DNA of 62,860 nt from a virus, in IMG/VR virus record IMGVR_UViG_3300009419_001029, positions 1 through 62,860 of that record. The stretch is one strand, 5' to 3'. The position numbers were made by a program, and so were the translations under genes. The notes under the pieces were generated by a model that was not told the DNA's origin, searched no databases, and was given only the letters and a program-made list of their open reading frames with translations. Positions 50,690 to 59,635 of the stretch are shown piece after piece (position 1 is the stretch's first letter; each line of letters begins with the position of its first letter).

Positions 50690-52115
50690 ACATGAATGGC
50701 ATCAACATGATCGCCAATATGCAATTGAACTTGATGAAAGTTTGTTGAGTGAAATTTATCCTGACTTGGATGAGGATGAGATTAAACAGAAACTTGCAGA
50801 GATTGAATCAGGTGAAGTTGACTACGAAGAAGTTATCAATGATGCCCATGAGAATGATGTAGAGATTGAGTGGGACTTTCAGTACGATGATTGTTGGACT
50901 GACCGTAAAGGTGGTTACGATGTTACCTACGAACTAGGTGACGAGTCAAGTTGGGTCGCGCCTGAGCCTGTACCTGAGCATACACACAAGTGTACTAAGT
51001 GTAAGTGGGCTGGTCAGCAATATGATGCTGATTGGCAATGGGAAGATAAAGACGGCAACAGATACGATGAAGCCAAGAAAGTCTGCCCTATGTGTGACAG
51101 TGATGTTGAACTAACAGAAGCAGGCATCAAGGATAAACAAGAGTCTGATGAACGTACCGCACGATGGCTTAAAGAAGCGGCAGATGCAGAGGAAGCTGTT
51201 CCTTGTTTCAGTTGCGGTATGATGCATAAAGAAAGTGAATTACCTGAAATCAAAGAGAGCGGTTACTACTGTCCTGATTGTAATGAAGGTTGGGTCATGA
51301 TGGATAGTCGTGAAAAAGAACCAGTTGACGAGGCTGATTTGGAAGCAGACTTGGAAGAACTTAAGCGTGAGTTTGAAGAACTGACAGTAGTAGATAAAAC
51401 TTCTACACACTGGCCCACACCTGATAGTGATTTCGTAGAAACTGCTAAATGGCCCTTTGAAGATGACGAAGATGATGGTTCATTAAAAGAAAGTTATCCG
51501 GAAGATACATATACAATTCGTATCTGGGGTCGTACACGTGAGATTGGTGTACATAAGATTAAGAAAGCACAATACGAACATTGGAGTAGTGAAGAACACG
51601 AAGATGATTTGAGCGATGCCCTTAACGAGAACTATGATTACGATGATAATGAGACTCCTGAGGCAGCACGATTTGATTTGCCTTATTATGAGTATCAGGG
51701 TAAACACTCATTTTGGGGCTTTGACCAAGATGATACTCACATGACTATTGAGAATAGCGAAGGTGAGACAATCTATGATGGTGATTTGGAATCATTCTTT
51801 AGTGACGCACATGGTGAAGAAGATAGTCGTTGGGAAACATCAGAAGAACAAGAAGAACTATATCCAGAACACTTGGGTAAAGGTTATTGGTTGATGTGGA
51901 CTCAAGGTGGTAAAGGTAGTTGTATTCAAACAAGTATTGAGGGTGTATTTGAACCTAAGAAACTTAAAGTATTCAACTGGGATATTCAAGGCACAAGTGT
52001 TGTTACACGATTAGTATATGACGGTGTTGAACTTGATGACGAGGGTATGGATAGTGAACACGACAACTGGCGAGGTCAGTGGTCACAGTTTGATGTGTAT
52101 CACAACACAAAATGA
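50673..52115 (+). CDS. Large acidic zinc-ribbon protein, 480 residues
   Basis: Very rich in Asp, Glu, Trp and Tyr. Two Cys2-Cys2 pairs form ribbons: CTKCKWAG with CPMCDSD (about 107-142) and CFSCGMM with CPDCNEG (about 177-203). The rest is acidic repeats (EHEDDLSDALNENYDYDDNE) with beta strands. Acid charge like DNA mimics plus zinc ribbons suggests a binder of host transcription or repair proteins. Unknown family. GGGAGG ribosome site. Confidence 0.6.
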   Translation: MVTIVKHEWHQHDRQYAIELDESLLSEIYPDLDEDEIKQKLAEIESGEVDYEEVINDAHENDVEIEWDFQYDDCWTDRKGGYDVTYELGDESSWVAPEPVPEHTHKCTKCKWAGQQYDADWQWEDKDGNRYDEAKKVCPMCDSDVELTEAGIKDKQESDERTARWLKEAADAEEAVPCFSCGMMHKESELPEIKESGYYCPDCNEGWVMMDSREKEPVDEADLEADLEELKREFEELTVVDKTSTHWPTPDSDFVETAKWPFEDDEDDGSLKESYPEDTYTIRIWGRTREIGVHKIKKAQYEHWSSEEHEDDLSDALNENYDYDDNETPEAARFDLPYYEYQGKHSFWGFDQDDTHMTIENSEGETIYDGDLESFFSDAHGEEDSRWETSEEQEELYPEHLGKGYWLMWTQGGKGSCIQTSIEGVFEPKKLKVFNWDIQGTSVVTRLVYDGVELDDEGMDSEHDNWRGQWSQFDVYHNTK

Positions 52116-52315
52116 TGACAGAAGAAATGCAACGATGTGTGGGTAAGACCTACACATTCGAAGATGGTAATAGCATCACTGTCATTCAAATCAAGCGCCG
52201 AGACGAAGAACAATACTGGGTCACATATTCGGTGAATACTGGCCCAGGTGTTCCTGCTAAATTTGTTTTAGAGTGGGAACAATTCAAAGAACACTATATT
52301 CACTTATTCCCATAA
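52112..52315 (+). CDS. Hypothetical protein, 67 residues
   Basis: MMTEEMQRCVGKTYTFEDGN, then a beta-rich region (ITVIQIKRRDEEQYWVTYSV). ATGA overlap with the acidic gene. No motif. Confidence 0.55.
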   Translation: MMTEEMQRCVGKTYTFEDGNSITVIQIKRRDEEQYWVTYSVNTGPGVPAKFVLEWEQFKEHYIHLFP

Positions 52316-52353
52316 TATGTAGATTAATAGGTCAACACATAACTAAATATTAG

Positions 52354-54000
52354 ATGCGCCTTAATTTTTTATCATTCTCAAATCTCACACTATTAGTAGC
52401 ACTATCGCTTAGTTCGGTAGCGGCATGGTATAGTATCATCGGCTTAACCGCTATCTTTGCAGGTGCGGTTATTCCTGTTATCATCATGGGTGGTATCCTA
52501 GAAGTAGGAAAGATTACTACAACTGTTTGGCTACGTAAATATTGGCATCGTTGTGGCTTTATGCTCAAACTCTATCTAGTGCCTGCGGTTATTGCACTAG
52601 CACTACTAACCTCTATGGGTATCTTTGGCTTCTTGTCAAAAGCACATATGGAACATGGTATCAGTACTGGTGATAGTCAAGCCAAACTATCCCTCTATGA
52701 TGAAAAGATTAAAACACAACGAGACAACATTGAGTTAGCCCGTAAAGCATTAACTCAAATGGACAATCAAGTTGACCAACGATTAAGTCGTGGTGACAGC
52801 GAGAATAGTGCTGAACGAGCAGTTCAGATTCGTAGACAACAAACAGGCGAACGCACTAAACTACAAAAAGAAATTGGTGATGCTCAAAAAGAAATTGCTA
52901 AACTAAATGAAGAACGAGCACCTATTGCGGCAGAGAATCGTAAGATAGAAGCAGAAGTTGGACCTATCAAGTATATTGCCGCATTGATTTACGGTGACAA
53001 TGCTGATAACAATACATTAGAGTCAGCAGTACGTTGGGTTATTATCCTATTAGTTATTGTATTTGATCCACTAGCTATTGCACTTGTTCTTGCGGCTAAT
53101 GCTAGCAAAGAGTGGGATAAAGAAGAACCTGTTAAAGAAGAAACTGGATATGAACCTGATGATGGGCCACTAACTGACAAACAACTTGAACAGGTAGAAG
53201 AAACTGCTAAGGAAGACTTACCTGATGGTGAGTTGATTACTAAATCAGAGTTGTTTCCGGATGAATCTATCAAGTGTTATAAATGCGGCACACCATTAAT
53301 GGATGCTCCTGGTATCGGACTGTTCTGCCCTAACAAACAATGTGATGTAATAGACAATACTAAAGGTGTAGCGTGGAAATTCATTCCCCCTGAACCAATC
53401 GTAGAGCCTGAAAAGTCTATAGCAGAACTACATCCTTACTTGAATAAACCATTTGAAAACTTAGAACCAATGGTATATAAATCTGAAGTAGCAGAAAAAC
53501 CAACTAAGACAAAAAAGAAACGTGTCAAAAAAGAAGTAAAGCCTAATCCAGAACCAGAGCCTACTGTTGACACCAATGGCATGGATGTAAAACAAGACTT
53601 GCCATTCAAAGAATTACCCGGCGGATATGTTTCATACCAAGGTAAGCATATGAATAAAGATGCATTGTTTAGCCAGCATCCAGAATTCTTAAAATTATCC
53701 GCTGACGCTAGCAAACCTGTTAATAGCAGTTTTGGATCTAAATTTCCGGATGATGCTAACAAGGGCGATGTGTTTACTAGAGTAGATGTATTACCCAATA
53801 AAGTCTTTAAGTATGATGGAAGAAATTGGATTGAGATTAATAAAGAAACATCCAACACATACCTTTATAACACCAAGTACCTTGAGTACCTCATTCAAAT
53901 GATTGACAAGGGTGAATACGATCCTGAGTTATTATCAGACAATGAACGTGCTCAAATTGAAGACCATATAAAACTCAACAAACTTAACCAAAGTCATTGA
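52354..54000 (+). CDS. Multi-pass membrane protein with coiled coil and zinc ribbon
   Basis: 548 residues. Three hydrophobic segments near the N-terminus (about 8-26, 29-50, 70-92), a coiled coil (about 110-195), a fourth segment (225-245), then a cytoplasmic part with an acidic linker and a zinc ribbon (CYKCGTPLMD, CPNKQC), a basic stretch (KPTKTKKKRVKKEVK) and a folded end. No family is recognised. The layout suggests an inner-membrane scaffold or sensor. No obvious ribosome site precedes the ATG. Confidence 0.6.
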   Translation: MRLNFLSFSNLTLLVALSLSSVAAWYSIIGLTAIFAGAVIPVIIMGGILEVGKITTTVWLRKYWHRCGFMLKLYLVPAVIALALLTSMGIFGFLSKAHMEHGISTGDSQAKLSLYDEKIKTQRDNIELARKALTQMDNQVDQRLSRGDSENSAERAVQIRRQQTGERTKLQKEIGDAQKEIAKLNEERAPIAAENRKIEAEVGPIKYIAALIYGDNADNNTLESAVRWVIILLVIVFDPLAIALVLAANASKEWDKEEPVKEETGYEPDDGPLTDKQLEQVEETAKEDLPDGELITKSELFPDESIKCYKCGTPLMDAPGIGLFCPNKQCDVIDNTKGVAWKFIPPEPIVEPEKSIAELHPYLNKPFENLEPMVYKSEVAEKPTKTKKKRVKKEVKPNPEPEPTVDTNGMDVKQDLPFKELPGGYVSYQGKHMNKDALFSQHPEFLKLSADASKPVNSSFGSKFPDDANKGDVFTRVDVLPNKVFKYDGRNWIEINKETSNTYLYNTKYLEYLIQMIDKGEYDPELLSDNERAQIEDHIKLNKLNQSH

Positions 54001-54024
54001 CAACTAGTTCATTTAGTGTATAAT
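53997..54024 (+). promoter_or_regulatory. Sigma70 promoter
   Basis: TTGACA (53997-54002), 16 bp, TATAAT (54019-54024), before the lipoprotein gene at 54056. Confidence 0.75.
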
Positions 54025-54055
54025 AACTCTATCTGTAACTACAATCGGAGTATAT

Positions 54056-54724
54056 ATGAAACTCAAACTTTTAGCAATCTCAGTAGCACTAGTGTTGGCT
54101 GGGTGTTCATCAACTAGCAAAAATGCAAGTGTAGAATCTGCACCCATTACTGCAATCAATGCACAAAAACTTACCTCTAGTTTCAAACGACAAGGTATTA
54201 AGATTGAATGGTCTTGTGCATTTGGTACAGGACTGTTTGGTATGAGTGATGCAATGTGTATTAAGGGCGAGATCCGAGCTATTGAAGTAACAGGCTATGC
54301 AAATAGTTTTGGCAATAGTGAAGCATTACGTGAACGAGCATTTATTGCCGCAGAGATGGATGCTAAAGCACGATTGATTCGTTTTATGAACGAAGGGGTC
54401 GGCTCTAACAACTTTGCTAATACTGTTACAAAGAACGTAGAGAAAGCGCAAGACCGCATCAAGAATCGTATCAAGTCCGACGAGGATGTTGAAATGAGTG
54501 ATACTGATGCAAGCAAGGACACAAACTTTGCTATCCGTGAAAACAACAACGAGGTTGTTCGTACACTGAGCGAAAGCATCCGCAACAATGCTGAAGGTAA
54601 ACTGCGTGGTGCATTACTCAAAGATACTGAAATCGTAGATAGACAAACTGTTAAAGCAGTTATTCGCTGGGATCATAATACTGAACGTGCCGCAACATAC
54701 ATGCGTAAACGCTTTGGTAACTGA
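54056..54724 (+). CDS. Lipoprotein, 222 residues
   Basis: Signal peptide with lipobox LAGCSS (Cys16). The body holds a Cys pair (WSCAFGTGLFGMSDAMCIKG) and a helical region (ALRERAFIAAEMDAKARLIRF), similar in layout to bacterial LPP20/FlgT-type lipoproteins. Predicted periplasmic side of a membrane. It starts one base before the end of the next gene's start, so the two are coupled. Confidence 0.65.
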   Translation: MKLKLLAISVALVLAGCSSTSKNASVESAPITAINAQKLTSSFKRQGIKIEWSCAFGTGLFGMSDAMCIKGEIRAIEVTGYANSFGNSEALRERAFIAAEMDAKARLIRFMNEGVGSNNFANTVTKNVEKAQDRIKNRIKSDEDVEMSDTDASKDTNFAIRENNNEVVRTLSESIRNNAEGKLRGALLKDTEIVDRQTVKAVIRWDHNTERAATYMRKRFGN

Positions 54725-55695
54725 TGAAATACCTGGTAGTACTACTAACTCTTGTTTGTAATATTGCATTAGCACAACCGATACGTGTAGAAGGTATCGG
54801 TAGTACATTACAACAGGCTAAAGATAACGCATTTAAAACTGCGGTGGAATTACAAGTTGGTTCTGTTCTAGTCAATGAACTAGAATCAAAAGACACTAAA
54901 CTCATCCGCAATGACATTATAAATTACAGTGCGGGTTATGTTGATAGTTATAAAATTATCACTACTAACTCATACGATAATAAAGTTATTGTCATTGTTG
55001 ATGTATGGGTGTCTTCTAGTAAGATTGCAAACAGAATTTTAGGAACTAGTACCAATCCTAAAATATTTGACAATCAAACACAAAGCACACGATACGAAAC
55101 TTATATCCAATCAAAACGTAATGGGGATATGTTGTTGCGTAGTGTGTTGAATGATTATCCAAATAAGGCATTTATAGTACAACAAGGTCAACATAAGTTT
55201 GGCGTTGGTACTGACCGTAATCCTTTTATTGAAATAGGATTTACTTTCAGATGGAACTATAATTACATTGAATCATTCAATGAAACACTATCACTAATTG
55301 AAGATGGTAGCAATGGATTGTTTAGAACAAGCCCTGGCAATATCATCACTATGGCAAAAGATCCCAAAGATTATGTCTTAGGAAAAAAGAATCATTACAA
55401 ATTCAATGATGTATTGACCATGCATACTATCATTGATAGGCTTAATAATCACAAGCCTAACATACAATTGATGATACACAATCAAAACAATAGTGTGTTT
55501 TTTAAACAATGCTATACGCCAGAGTCGTTTACGGGAAGAAAGCCTGGATTATATTCTATAGGAGATACCCTTATACTCTATGGTAATCAGATAGAAAACA
55601 ATATAATAAGAATTCGTCTATCAAACATCGGTGATGCATTGAGATTTATAGAACGAATTGAACTTAGTGTCGTTGGACATGAAAGTTGTAAGTGA
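54724..55695 (+). CDS. Secreted periplasmic protein, 323 residues
   Basis: Signal peptide (MKYLVVLLTLVCNIALA, cut before QP), then RVEGIGSTLQQAKDNAFKTAV and YVDSYKII, like the N-terminal domain of FlgT and LPP20-type proteins. The rest is beta-rich. With the lipoprotein it forms an envelope pair, perhaps changing the host cell surface or excluding other phages. No enzyme motif. Confidence 0.62.
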   Translation: MKYLVVLLTLVCNIALAQPIRVEGIGSTLQQAKDNAFKTAVELQVGSVLVNELESKDTKLIRNDIINYSAGYVDSYKIITTNSYDNKVIVIVDVWVSSSKIANRILGTSTNPKIFDNQTQSTRYETYIQSKRNGDMLLRSVLNDYPNKAFIVQQGQHKFGVGTDRNPFIEIGFTFRWNYNYIESFNETLSLIEDGSNGLFRTSPGNIITMAKDPKDYVLGKKNHYKFNDVLTMHTIIDRLNNHKPNIQLMIHNQNNSVFFKQCYTPESFTGRKPGLYSIGDTLILYGNQIENNIIRIRLSNIGDALRFIERIELSVVGHESCK

Positions 55696-55719
55696 ATAAC
55701 AAAACAGATAAGTAGAACT

Positions 55720-56922
55720 ATGTCAACAGAAACAAAACTAAATTATTGCACTTTTTGCGATGCCCACAAGGATAAAGTTAAGAAACTTATTGTAAGTGAG
55801 GATGTTGCAATTTGTAGTGATTGCGTAGACCTATGCAATAAATTGATGTTAGATGAGGAGAGTGAAAAACTTGAACCAGTTGAACACAATGTTTCTTATG
55901 ATCCTGAATCAATCAAAGAATTTTTAGACCAGCATATTATCGGACAAGATAGTGCTAAGAGTGTATTGAGTGTAGCTATTGCTAATCACTATAAACGTAT
56001 TAACAAGCCACCCAAAGACTTAGAAATCTCTAAGGGTAATGTATTATTGATTGGTCCTACTGGTAGCGGTAAAACATTGCTTGCCAAAACTGTAGCGAAA
56101 TACTTGGAAGTTCCCTTCATTGTAGCAGATGCAACAAGTATTACAGAAGCAGGTTATGTAGGTGATGATGTTGAATCAATGATTAGTATGCTAGTGAATG
56201 CCGCAGGTGGTGATCCTAAATTAGCAGAGCGTGGTATTGTGTTTGTTGACGAGATTGACAAGATTGCCCGTCGGGGCGAGAGTGCTAGTATTACCCGCGA
56301 TGTGTCCGGTGAGGGAGTTCAACAAGCATTACTTAAGTTAGTTGAGGGTACCATTTGTCGTATTCCAGCTAGCGGTGGACGTAAGCATCCCGGTGGAGAC
56401 ATGCTTGAGATTAATACAAAAGACATTCTGTTTATTGCAGGTGGTGCGTTTGTAGGATTAAAAGAAATTATTAACAACCGCGAGAATGGTACAAGCATTG
56501 GCTTTGGTGCTGAGATCAAAGACAATCGTAAAGAATCAGAGTTGAATAATGTATCACCTGACGATTTAGTAAGATTTGGTATGATTCCTGAATTCATTGG
56601 GCGTTTCACTACTACTGTAAGTGTGAGCGACTTGACTAAGGATGAACTAATTAAGGTCCTTAAAGAAGTTAAGAACAACTACATTGACCAGTATAAGTAT
56701 TTGCTCAGTTTAGACAATGTTGCGATAGAGTTTACCGAGGATGCATTGGATCAACTAGCAGAAAATTGCTTAAAACTAAAGACAGGTGCACGTGGATTGC
56801 ATACTGAGATTGAACGCACATTAATGCCTCATATGTTTAATACTAAAACATATCGGGAAAACAACGTTACAGAGATAAATATAGACAGAGATTTAGTTTT
56901 GGAGCCAAAATCATTAGTATGA
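55720..56922 (+). CDS. clpX: ClpX, AAA+ unfoldase of ClpXP
   Basis: 400 residues, close to bacterial ClpX (424). Zinc-binding domain: Cys10, Cys13, Cys32 and Cys35. AAA+ parts: Walker A GPTGSGKT (112-119), pore loop GYVG (145-148), Walker B FVDEID (175-180), RKH loop (221-223), the ClpP-docking loop SIGFGAE with IGF at 260-262, and GARGLHTEIE (sensor 2). All are intact, so it should unfold proteins and dock ClpP. It is about 4 kb before clpP and one gene before hsp20/clpS, and overlaps the bS21 gene by ATGA. Confidence 0.97.
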   Translation: MSTETKLNYCTFCDAHKDKVKKLIVSEDVAICSDCVDLCNKLMLDEESEKLEPVEHNVSYDPESIKEFLDQHIIGQDSAKSVLSVAIANHYKRINKPPKDLEISKGNVLLIGPTGSGKTLLAKTVAKYLEVPFIVADATSITEAGYVGDDVESMISMLVNAAGGDPKLAERGIVFVDEIDKIARRGESASITRDVSGEGVQQALLKLVEGTICRIPASGGRKHPGGDMLEINTKDILFIAGGAFVGLKEIINNRENGTSIGFGAEIKDNRKESELNNVSPDDLVRFGMIPEFIGRFTTTVSVSDLTKDELIKVLKEVKNNYIDQYKYLLSLDNVAIEFTEDALDQLAENCLKLKTGARGLHTEIERTLMPHMFNTKTYRENNVTEINIDRDLVLEPKSLV

Positions 56923-57134
56923 GTGGAAGAAAAGTATTAGTGCAAGATGGTAATACAGAAAAGGCATTGCGTAAATTCAAAAAGAAGATTACCGATTCTG
57001 GATTACTACAGGAAGTTAGGGATAGACAACAATATGTCAAGCCCACTATCCAGCGCAAACTTGCAAAAAGCCAGGCGAAAAGACGCTGGCAGAAATACTT
57101 GCGTGACCAAAGTCTTCCTAAAAAAGACTTTTGA
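56919..57134 (+). CDS. rpsU: Ribosomal protein bS21
   Basis: 71 residues matching bS21: VLVQDGNTEKALRKFKKKI, GLLQEVRDRQQYVKPTIQRK and a basic end. bS21 sits on the 30S platform near the anti-Shine-Dalgarno sequence. Phage copies can replace the host protein and shift initiation toward phage mRNAs, which here often look leaderless. Start overlaps the clpX stop. Confidence 0.88.
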   Translation: MSGRKVLVQDGNTEKALRKFKKKITDSGLLQEVRDRQQYVKPTIQRKLAKSQAKRRWQKYLRDQSLPKKDF

Positions 57135-57172
57135 GCTTCAAAATAATAGATTTTTTTGCGTATTTTTATTAG

Positions 57173-57180
57173 AATAAATA
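57173..57180 (+). promoter_or_regulatory. T4-type late promoter
   Basis: AATAAATA, about 60 bases before hsp20, which has a good GGAG ribosome site. Confidence 0.5.
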
Positions 57181-57241
57181 CGTATGTAGGTGCCGATGGT
57201 CGGGTCTACAACAGTCATAACTTGCTTAATAGGAGAAAAAA

Positions 57242-57679
57242 ATGACAAAAACTTTAACCCTTCGTTCCCTCGACATTCCGTCAATCGCTAAATTTGGTAT
57301 CGGTTTCGATAACATGTTTGATGAACTTGCACGAATGAACAGTCAACAATCACTCAACTATCCCCCATATAACATCGTCAAGAATACCGAAGATTCCTTC
57401 GATATTCAAGTAGCTGTTTCTGGCTTTAGTGAAGGTGAAATTCAAGTTAACCTTGATAACCGTGTATTGACTATTAAGGGACAGAAGAATGAGGAACTCA
57501 TTGCTGAGTATCTACATAAAGGTATCAGTACACGTGATTTTGTGCGTGAGTTTACACTAGCAGAACACGTTGAGGTAATCAATGCTTCACAAAAAGATGG
57601 TATTTTGACTATTCAACTAGAACGAATTGTTCCAGAAGAAAAGAAGCCAAAAGCTATTGCTATTAATTACACTAAATAA
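57242..57679 (+). CDS. hsp20: Small heat shock protein (Hsp20/IbpA type)
   Basis: 145 residues. The alpha-crystallin domain is at about 38-130: YNIVKNTEDSFDIQVAVSGFSEGEIQV, VLTIKGQKNEE, HKGISTRDFVREFTLAEHVEV and DGILTIQLERIVPEE. Hsp20 holds unfolded proteins without ATP. T4-like phages of cyanobacteria also carry it. Its end has no clear IxI motif (IAINYTK). Lies between clpX and clpS. Confidence 0.93.
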   Translation: MTKTLTLRSLDIPSIAKFGIGFDNMFDELARMNSQQSLNYPPYNIVKNTEDSFDIQVAVSGFSEGEIQVNLDNRVLTIKGQKNEELIAEYLHKGISTRDFVREFTLAEHVEVINASQKDGILTIQLERIVPEEKKPKAIAINYTK

Positions 57680-57725
57680 TATAATAGTGTTTCATTAAAA
57701 CGAGTGTGCGGGGCAACTCGCACAC
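57657..57725 (+). promoter_or_regulatory. Promoter and leader hairpin of clpS
   Basis: TTGCTA (57657-57662), 17 bp, TATAAT (57680-57685), followed in the leader by a hairpin GTGTGCG/CGCACAC (57704-57710, 57719-57725) with an 8-base loop. The hairpin may stabilise or control the clpS mRNA. Confidence 0.5.
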
Positions 57726-57741
57726 ATTAACAAAGAAAATT

Positions 57742-58047
57742 ATGTCTAAAACTGATACTAAAATTAAAATCAAACCTAATCTTGCTTTAAAAGAGCCTCC
57801 ATTGTATAAAATCATTTATATCAATGATGAAGTGACCAGTATGAATTTTGTTGTGAACAGTTTGATTAGTTATTTTAATTATAACGAAGATACCGCTACA
57901 TCATTAACACATAACATTCATAGTGAAGGTAGTGCCATCGTAGCTGTATTGCCCTATGAGATTGCAGAACAAAAAGGTATTGAAGTTACACTAGACGCAC
58001 GTAGTCAAGGTTTTCCTCTACAAATCAAAGTAGAAGCCGAAGCTTAA
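57742..58047 (+). CDS. clpS: ClpS, N-degron adaptor of the Clp protease
   Basis: 101 residues from ATG 57742. The ClpS fold is clear: PPLYKIIYINDEVTSMNFVV (the IND part binds the N-degron's amino end), ATSLTHNIHSEGSAIVAVLP and PYEIAEQKGIEVTLDARS. The N-terminal tail before PPLY is about 20 residues. ClpS normally feeds ClpA, not ClpX, and no ClpA is in the window. It may redirect host ClpAP or work with the phage ClpX. Confidence 0.92.
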   Translation: MSKTDTKIKIKPNLALKEPPLYKIIYINDEVTSMNFVVNSLISYFNYNEDTATSLTHNIHSEGSAIVAVLPYEIAEQKGIEVTLDARSQGFPLQIKVEAEA

Positions 58048-58751
58048 ATTTCTATATCTATTCGCTTAGGCCAATAGGGCTCTTTGCCGAAACAAGAATT
58101 GTTGATATAATTTATATTGTCTATAGTTGTATCAACAATCTTATCATAACTCCCGTAAACCCAATGACTGACTTTAAATTCAGTATCGCTAAGTAATGTA
58201 TCTTTTAGCGCAAAATACTCTGTTATATTGTGCGGTTCTTCTCCAAAGAACAATTCGGGGCTAGGTGCTGAATGTGTTACTACTAGAATCTTTTTTACAT
58301 CCAAATGTAATTGAAGCTTTTCTAAACTGAGTCCTAGATATTGTATATCTTCCATGTGCTGTGCATGAAGATGGAGTTTTTCTAACTCTGAATCTAGTTC
58401 CATTTCTATCTTATTTACATACCAGCCGTTGCAGCCAAGTATTGCAATTCCGTTGATTATTACAACATGTTTGTGTAGATATGCGACATTTGCTATAGTC
58501 CTACACAATTTGTTTAATTCATCATGGCGATGTTTTACAAAGTGCATAGATTCGTGTTCAGACGAACCTGCTATGTAAAACACCCCTTGATAAAATCTAC
58601 TCAGATGAAGCAGTGTTTGATGTACTACTCGCAAATCATTGCTAATATTACCGGCTATAACTAGGTACAGGCTAGTAGCCTTCCCGTCCCAATTAAATTC
58701 ATCTTCAGCGACCAAATTAAGGTCGCTGATAATATCAAACCCTATTTTCAT
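58044..58751 (-). CDS. Metallophosphoesterase-like protein with altered motifs
   Basis: 235 residues in the order of the calcineurin fold: DIISDLNLVAE (family DxH, here DLN), LVIAGNISND (GDxxD, here AGNISND), YIAGSSEHE (GNHE, here GSSEHE), LVVTHSAPSPELFFG (THxxP) and HWVYGSYDK (GHxH). Several metal ligands differ from the family's His and Asp, so activity is doubtful or the metal site has changed. It overlaps clpS convergently by four bases. Confidence 0.6.
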   Translation of the reverse strand: MKIGFDIISDLNLVAEDEFNWDGKATSLYLVIAGNISNDLRVVHQTLLHLSRFYQGVFYIAGSSEHESMHFVKHRHDELNKLCRTIANVAYLHKHVVIINGIAILGCNGWYVNKIEMELDSELEKLHLHAQHMEDIQYLGLSLEKLQLHLDVKKILVVTHSAPSPELFFGEEPHNITEYFALKDTLLSDTEFKVSHWVYGSYDKIVDTTIDNINYINNSCFGKEPYWPKRIDIEI

Positions 58752-59044
58752 TAAGCCTGAGGCTTAGCCTTAGTTGCTCTTGGCTTTGCCGGAGCTTTTA
58801 CTACTGCCTTAGCCGGGGCTTTAGCTTTTGGGGCAGCTGGACCTCGGGCGGCGGCACCGATTGCCGAGCCTTTTGGCTTAGCTGGTGCTTTTTCAGCAAT
58901 CGGGGCGGGTGTTTCTACAACTAATGGAATCGGTGTAGTAGCTGCCGGCTCCGGTACTTTGTACGGGGCGACCTGATTTGATTCCCATGCTGCCTCGACT
59001 GGTTTAGCTGAAAAGCCGAACAAACGCTTGATAAAGTCTATCAT
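58751..59044 (-). CDS. Ala/Pro/Lys-rich histone-like protein, 97 residues
   Basis: MIDFIKRLFGFSAKPVEAAW, then a low-complexity Ala/Pro/Lys region (KAPAKPKGSAIGAAARGPAA) like the tail of bacterial histone H1-like proteins. Probably DNA-binding and disordered. AGGAG precedes its start. Overlaps the next gene by one base. Confidence 0.65.
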   Translation of the reverse strand: MIDFIKRLFGFSAKPVEAAWESNQVAPYKVPEPAATTPIPLVVETPAPIAEKAPAKPKGSAIGAAARGPAAPKAKAPAKAVVKAPAKPRATKAKPQA

Positions 59045-59131
59045 TTCTATCTCCTAAACATATATTTACTCGGATTCATTCCATAAACTTTTTTTCCTGA
59101 TAACTGTGTAGTTTCTGCGATGGAATAGTAT

Positions 59132-59139
59132 TATAAATA
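59132..59139 (+). promoter_or_regulatory. T4-type late promoter, exact consensus, leaderless
   Basis: TATAAATA ends four bases before the ATG at 59144; the mRNA should begin at or near the start codon. Confidence 0.82.
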
Positions 59140-59143
59140 CATC

Positions 59144-59635
59144 ATGTTCAGAAAAGCTAATCTCGCCGAACTTATGCGTGAGGAGTTACCTCCTATAGCA
59201 TATCAAAAACGTCTTTGTTATAGGACTGACCGTGACGAAGTTGTAGCACTTTATCGTCTGATTAATAAGACAATTTTCAATAATGCATTAGTTATGCCTG
59301 AGATTGAGGTTATGCCCCGTTGTAGAAAATATTGGGGAATGTGTTACGGTGCAACTACTATGCCCACTAAGTCTAAAAGTTATTGTAAAATTAGAATGAT
59401 GGACAAATGGTATTGCCGTCAATGGTTAATTACTATATTAGCACATGAAATGTGTCACCAATATCAGTGGGATGTTGAGGGTCTAAAAAGACTTTATAGA
59501 GGCAAAGAACCTATTATGAGTCATGGACCTAGTTTCTTTATATTCAGAGACAAATTAAAGAAATATGGAATCTGTTTAAAAAGCGCACACAGCAAGCGCA
59601 GATGGTTCCTACATCAAAACTTGTTTAAGTGTTAA
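59144..59635 (+). CDS. SprT-like zinc metalloprotease
   Basis: 163 residues. LLAHEMCHQYQWDV-type motif (ILAHEMCHQYQWD) has the HExxH zinc site, and SHGPSFFIFRDKL holds the third His, as in SprT/SPRTN proteases. A KTIFNNALVMP segment fits the SprT N-terminus. SPRTN relatives remove DNA-protein crosslinks. The small form here lacks other domains. Late, leaderless expression is predicted. Confidence 0.82.
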   Translation: MFRKANLAELMREELPPIAYQKRLCYRTDRDEVVALYRLINKTIFNNALVMPEIEVMPRCRKYWGMCYGATTMPTKSKSYCKIRMMDKWYCRQWLITILAHEMCHQYQWDVEGLKRLYRGKEPIMSHGPSFFIFRDKLKKYGICLKSAHSKRRWFLHQNLFKC

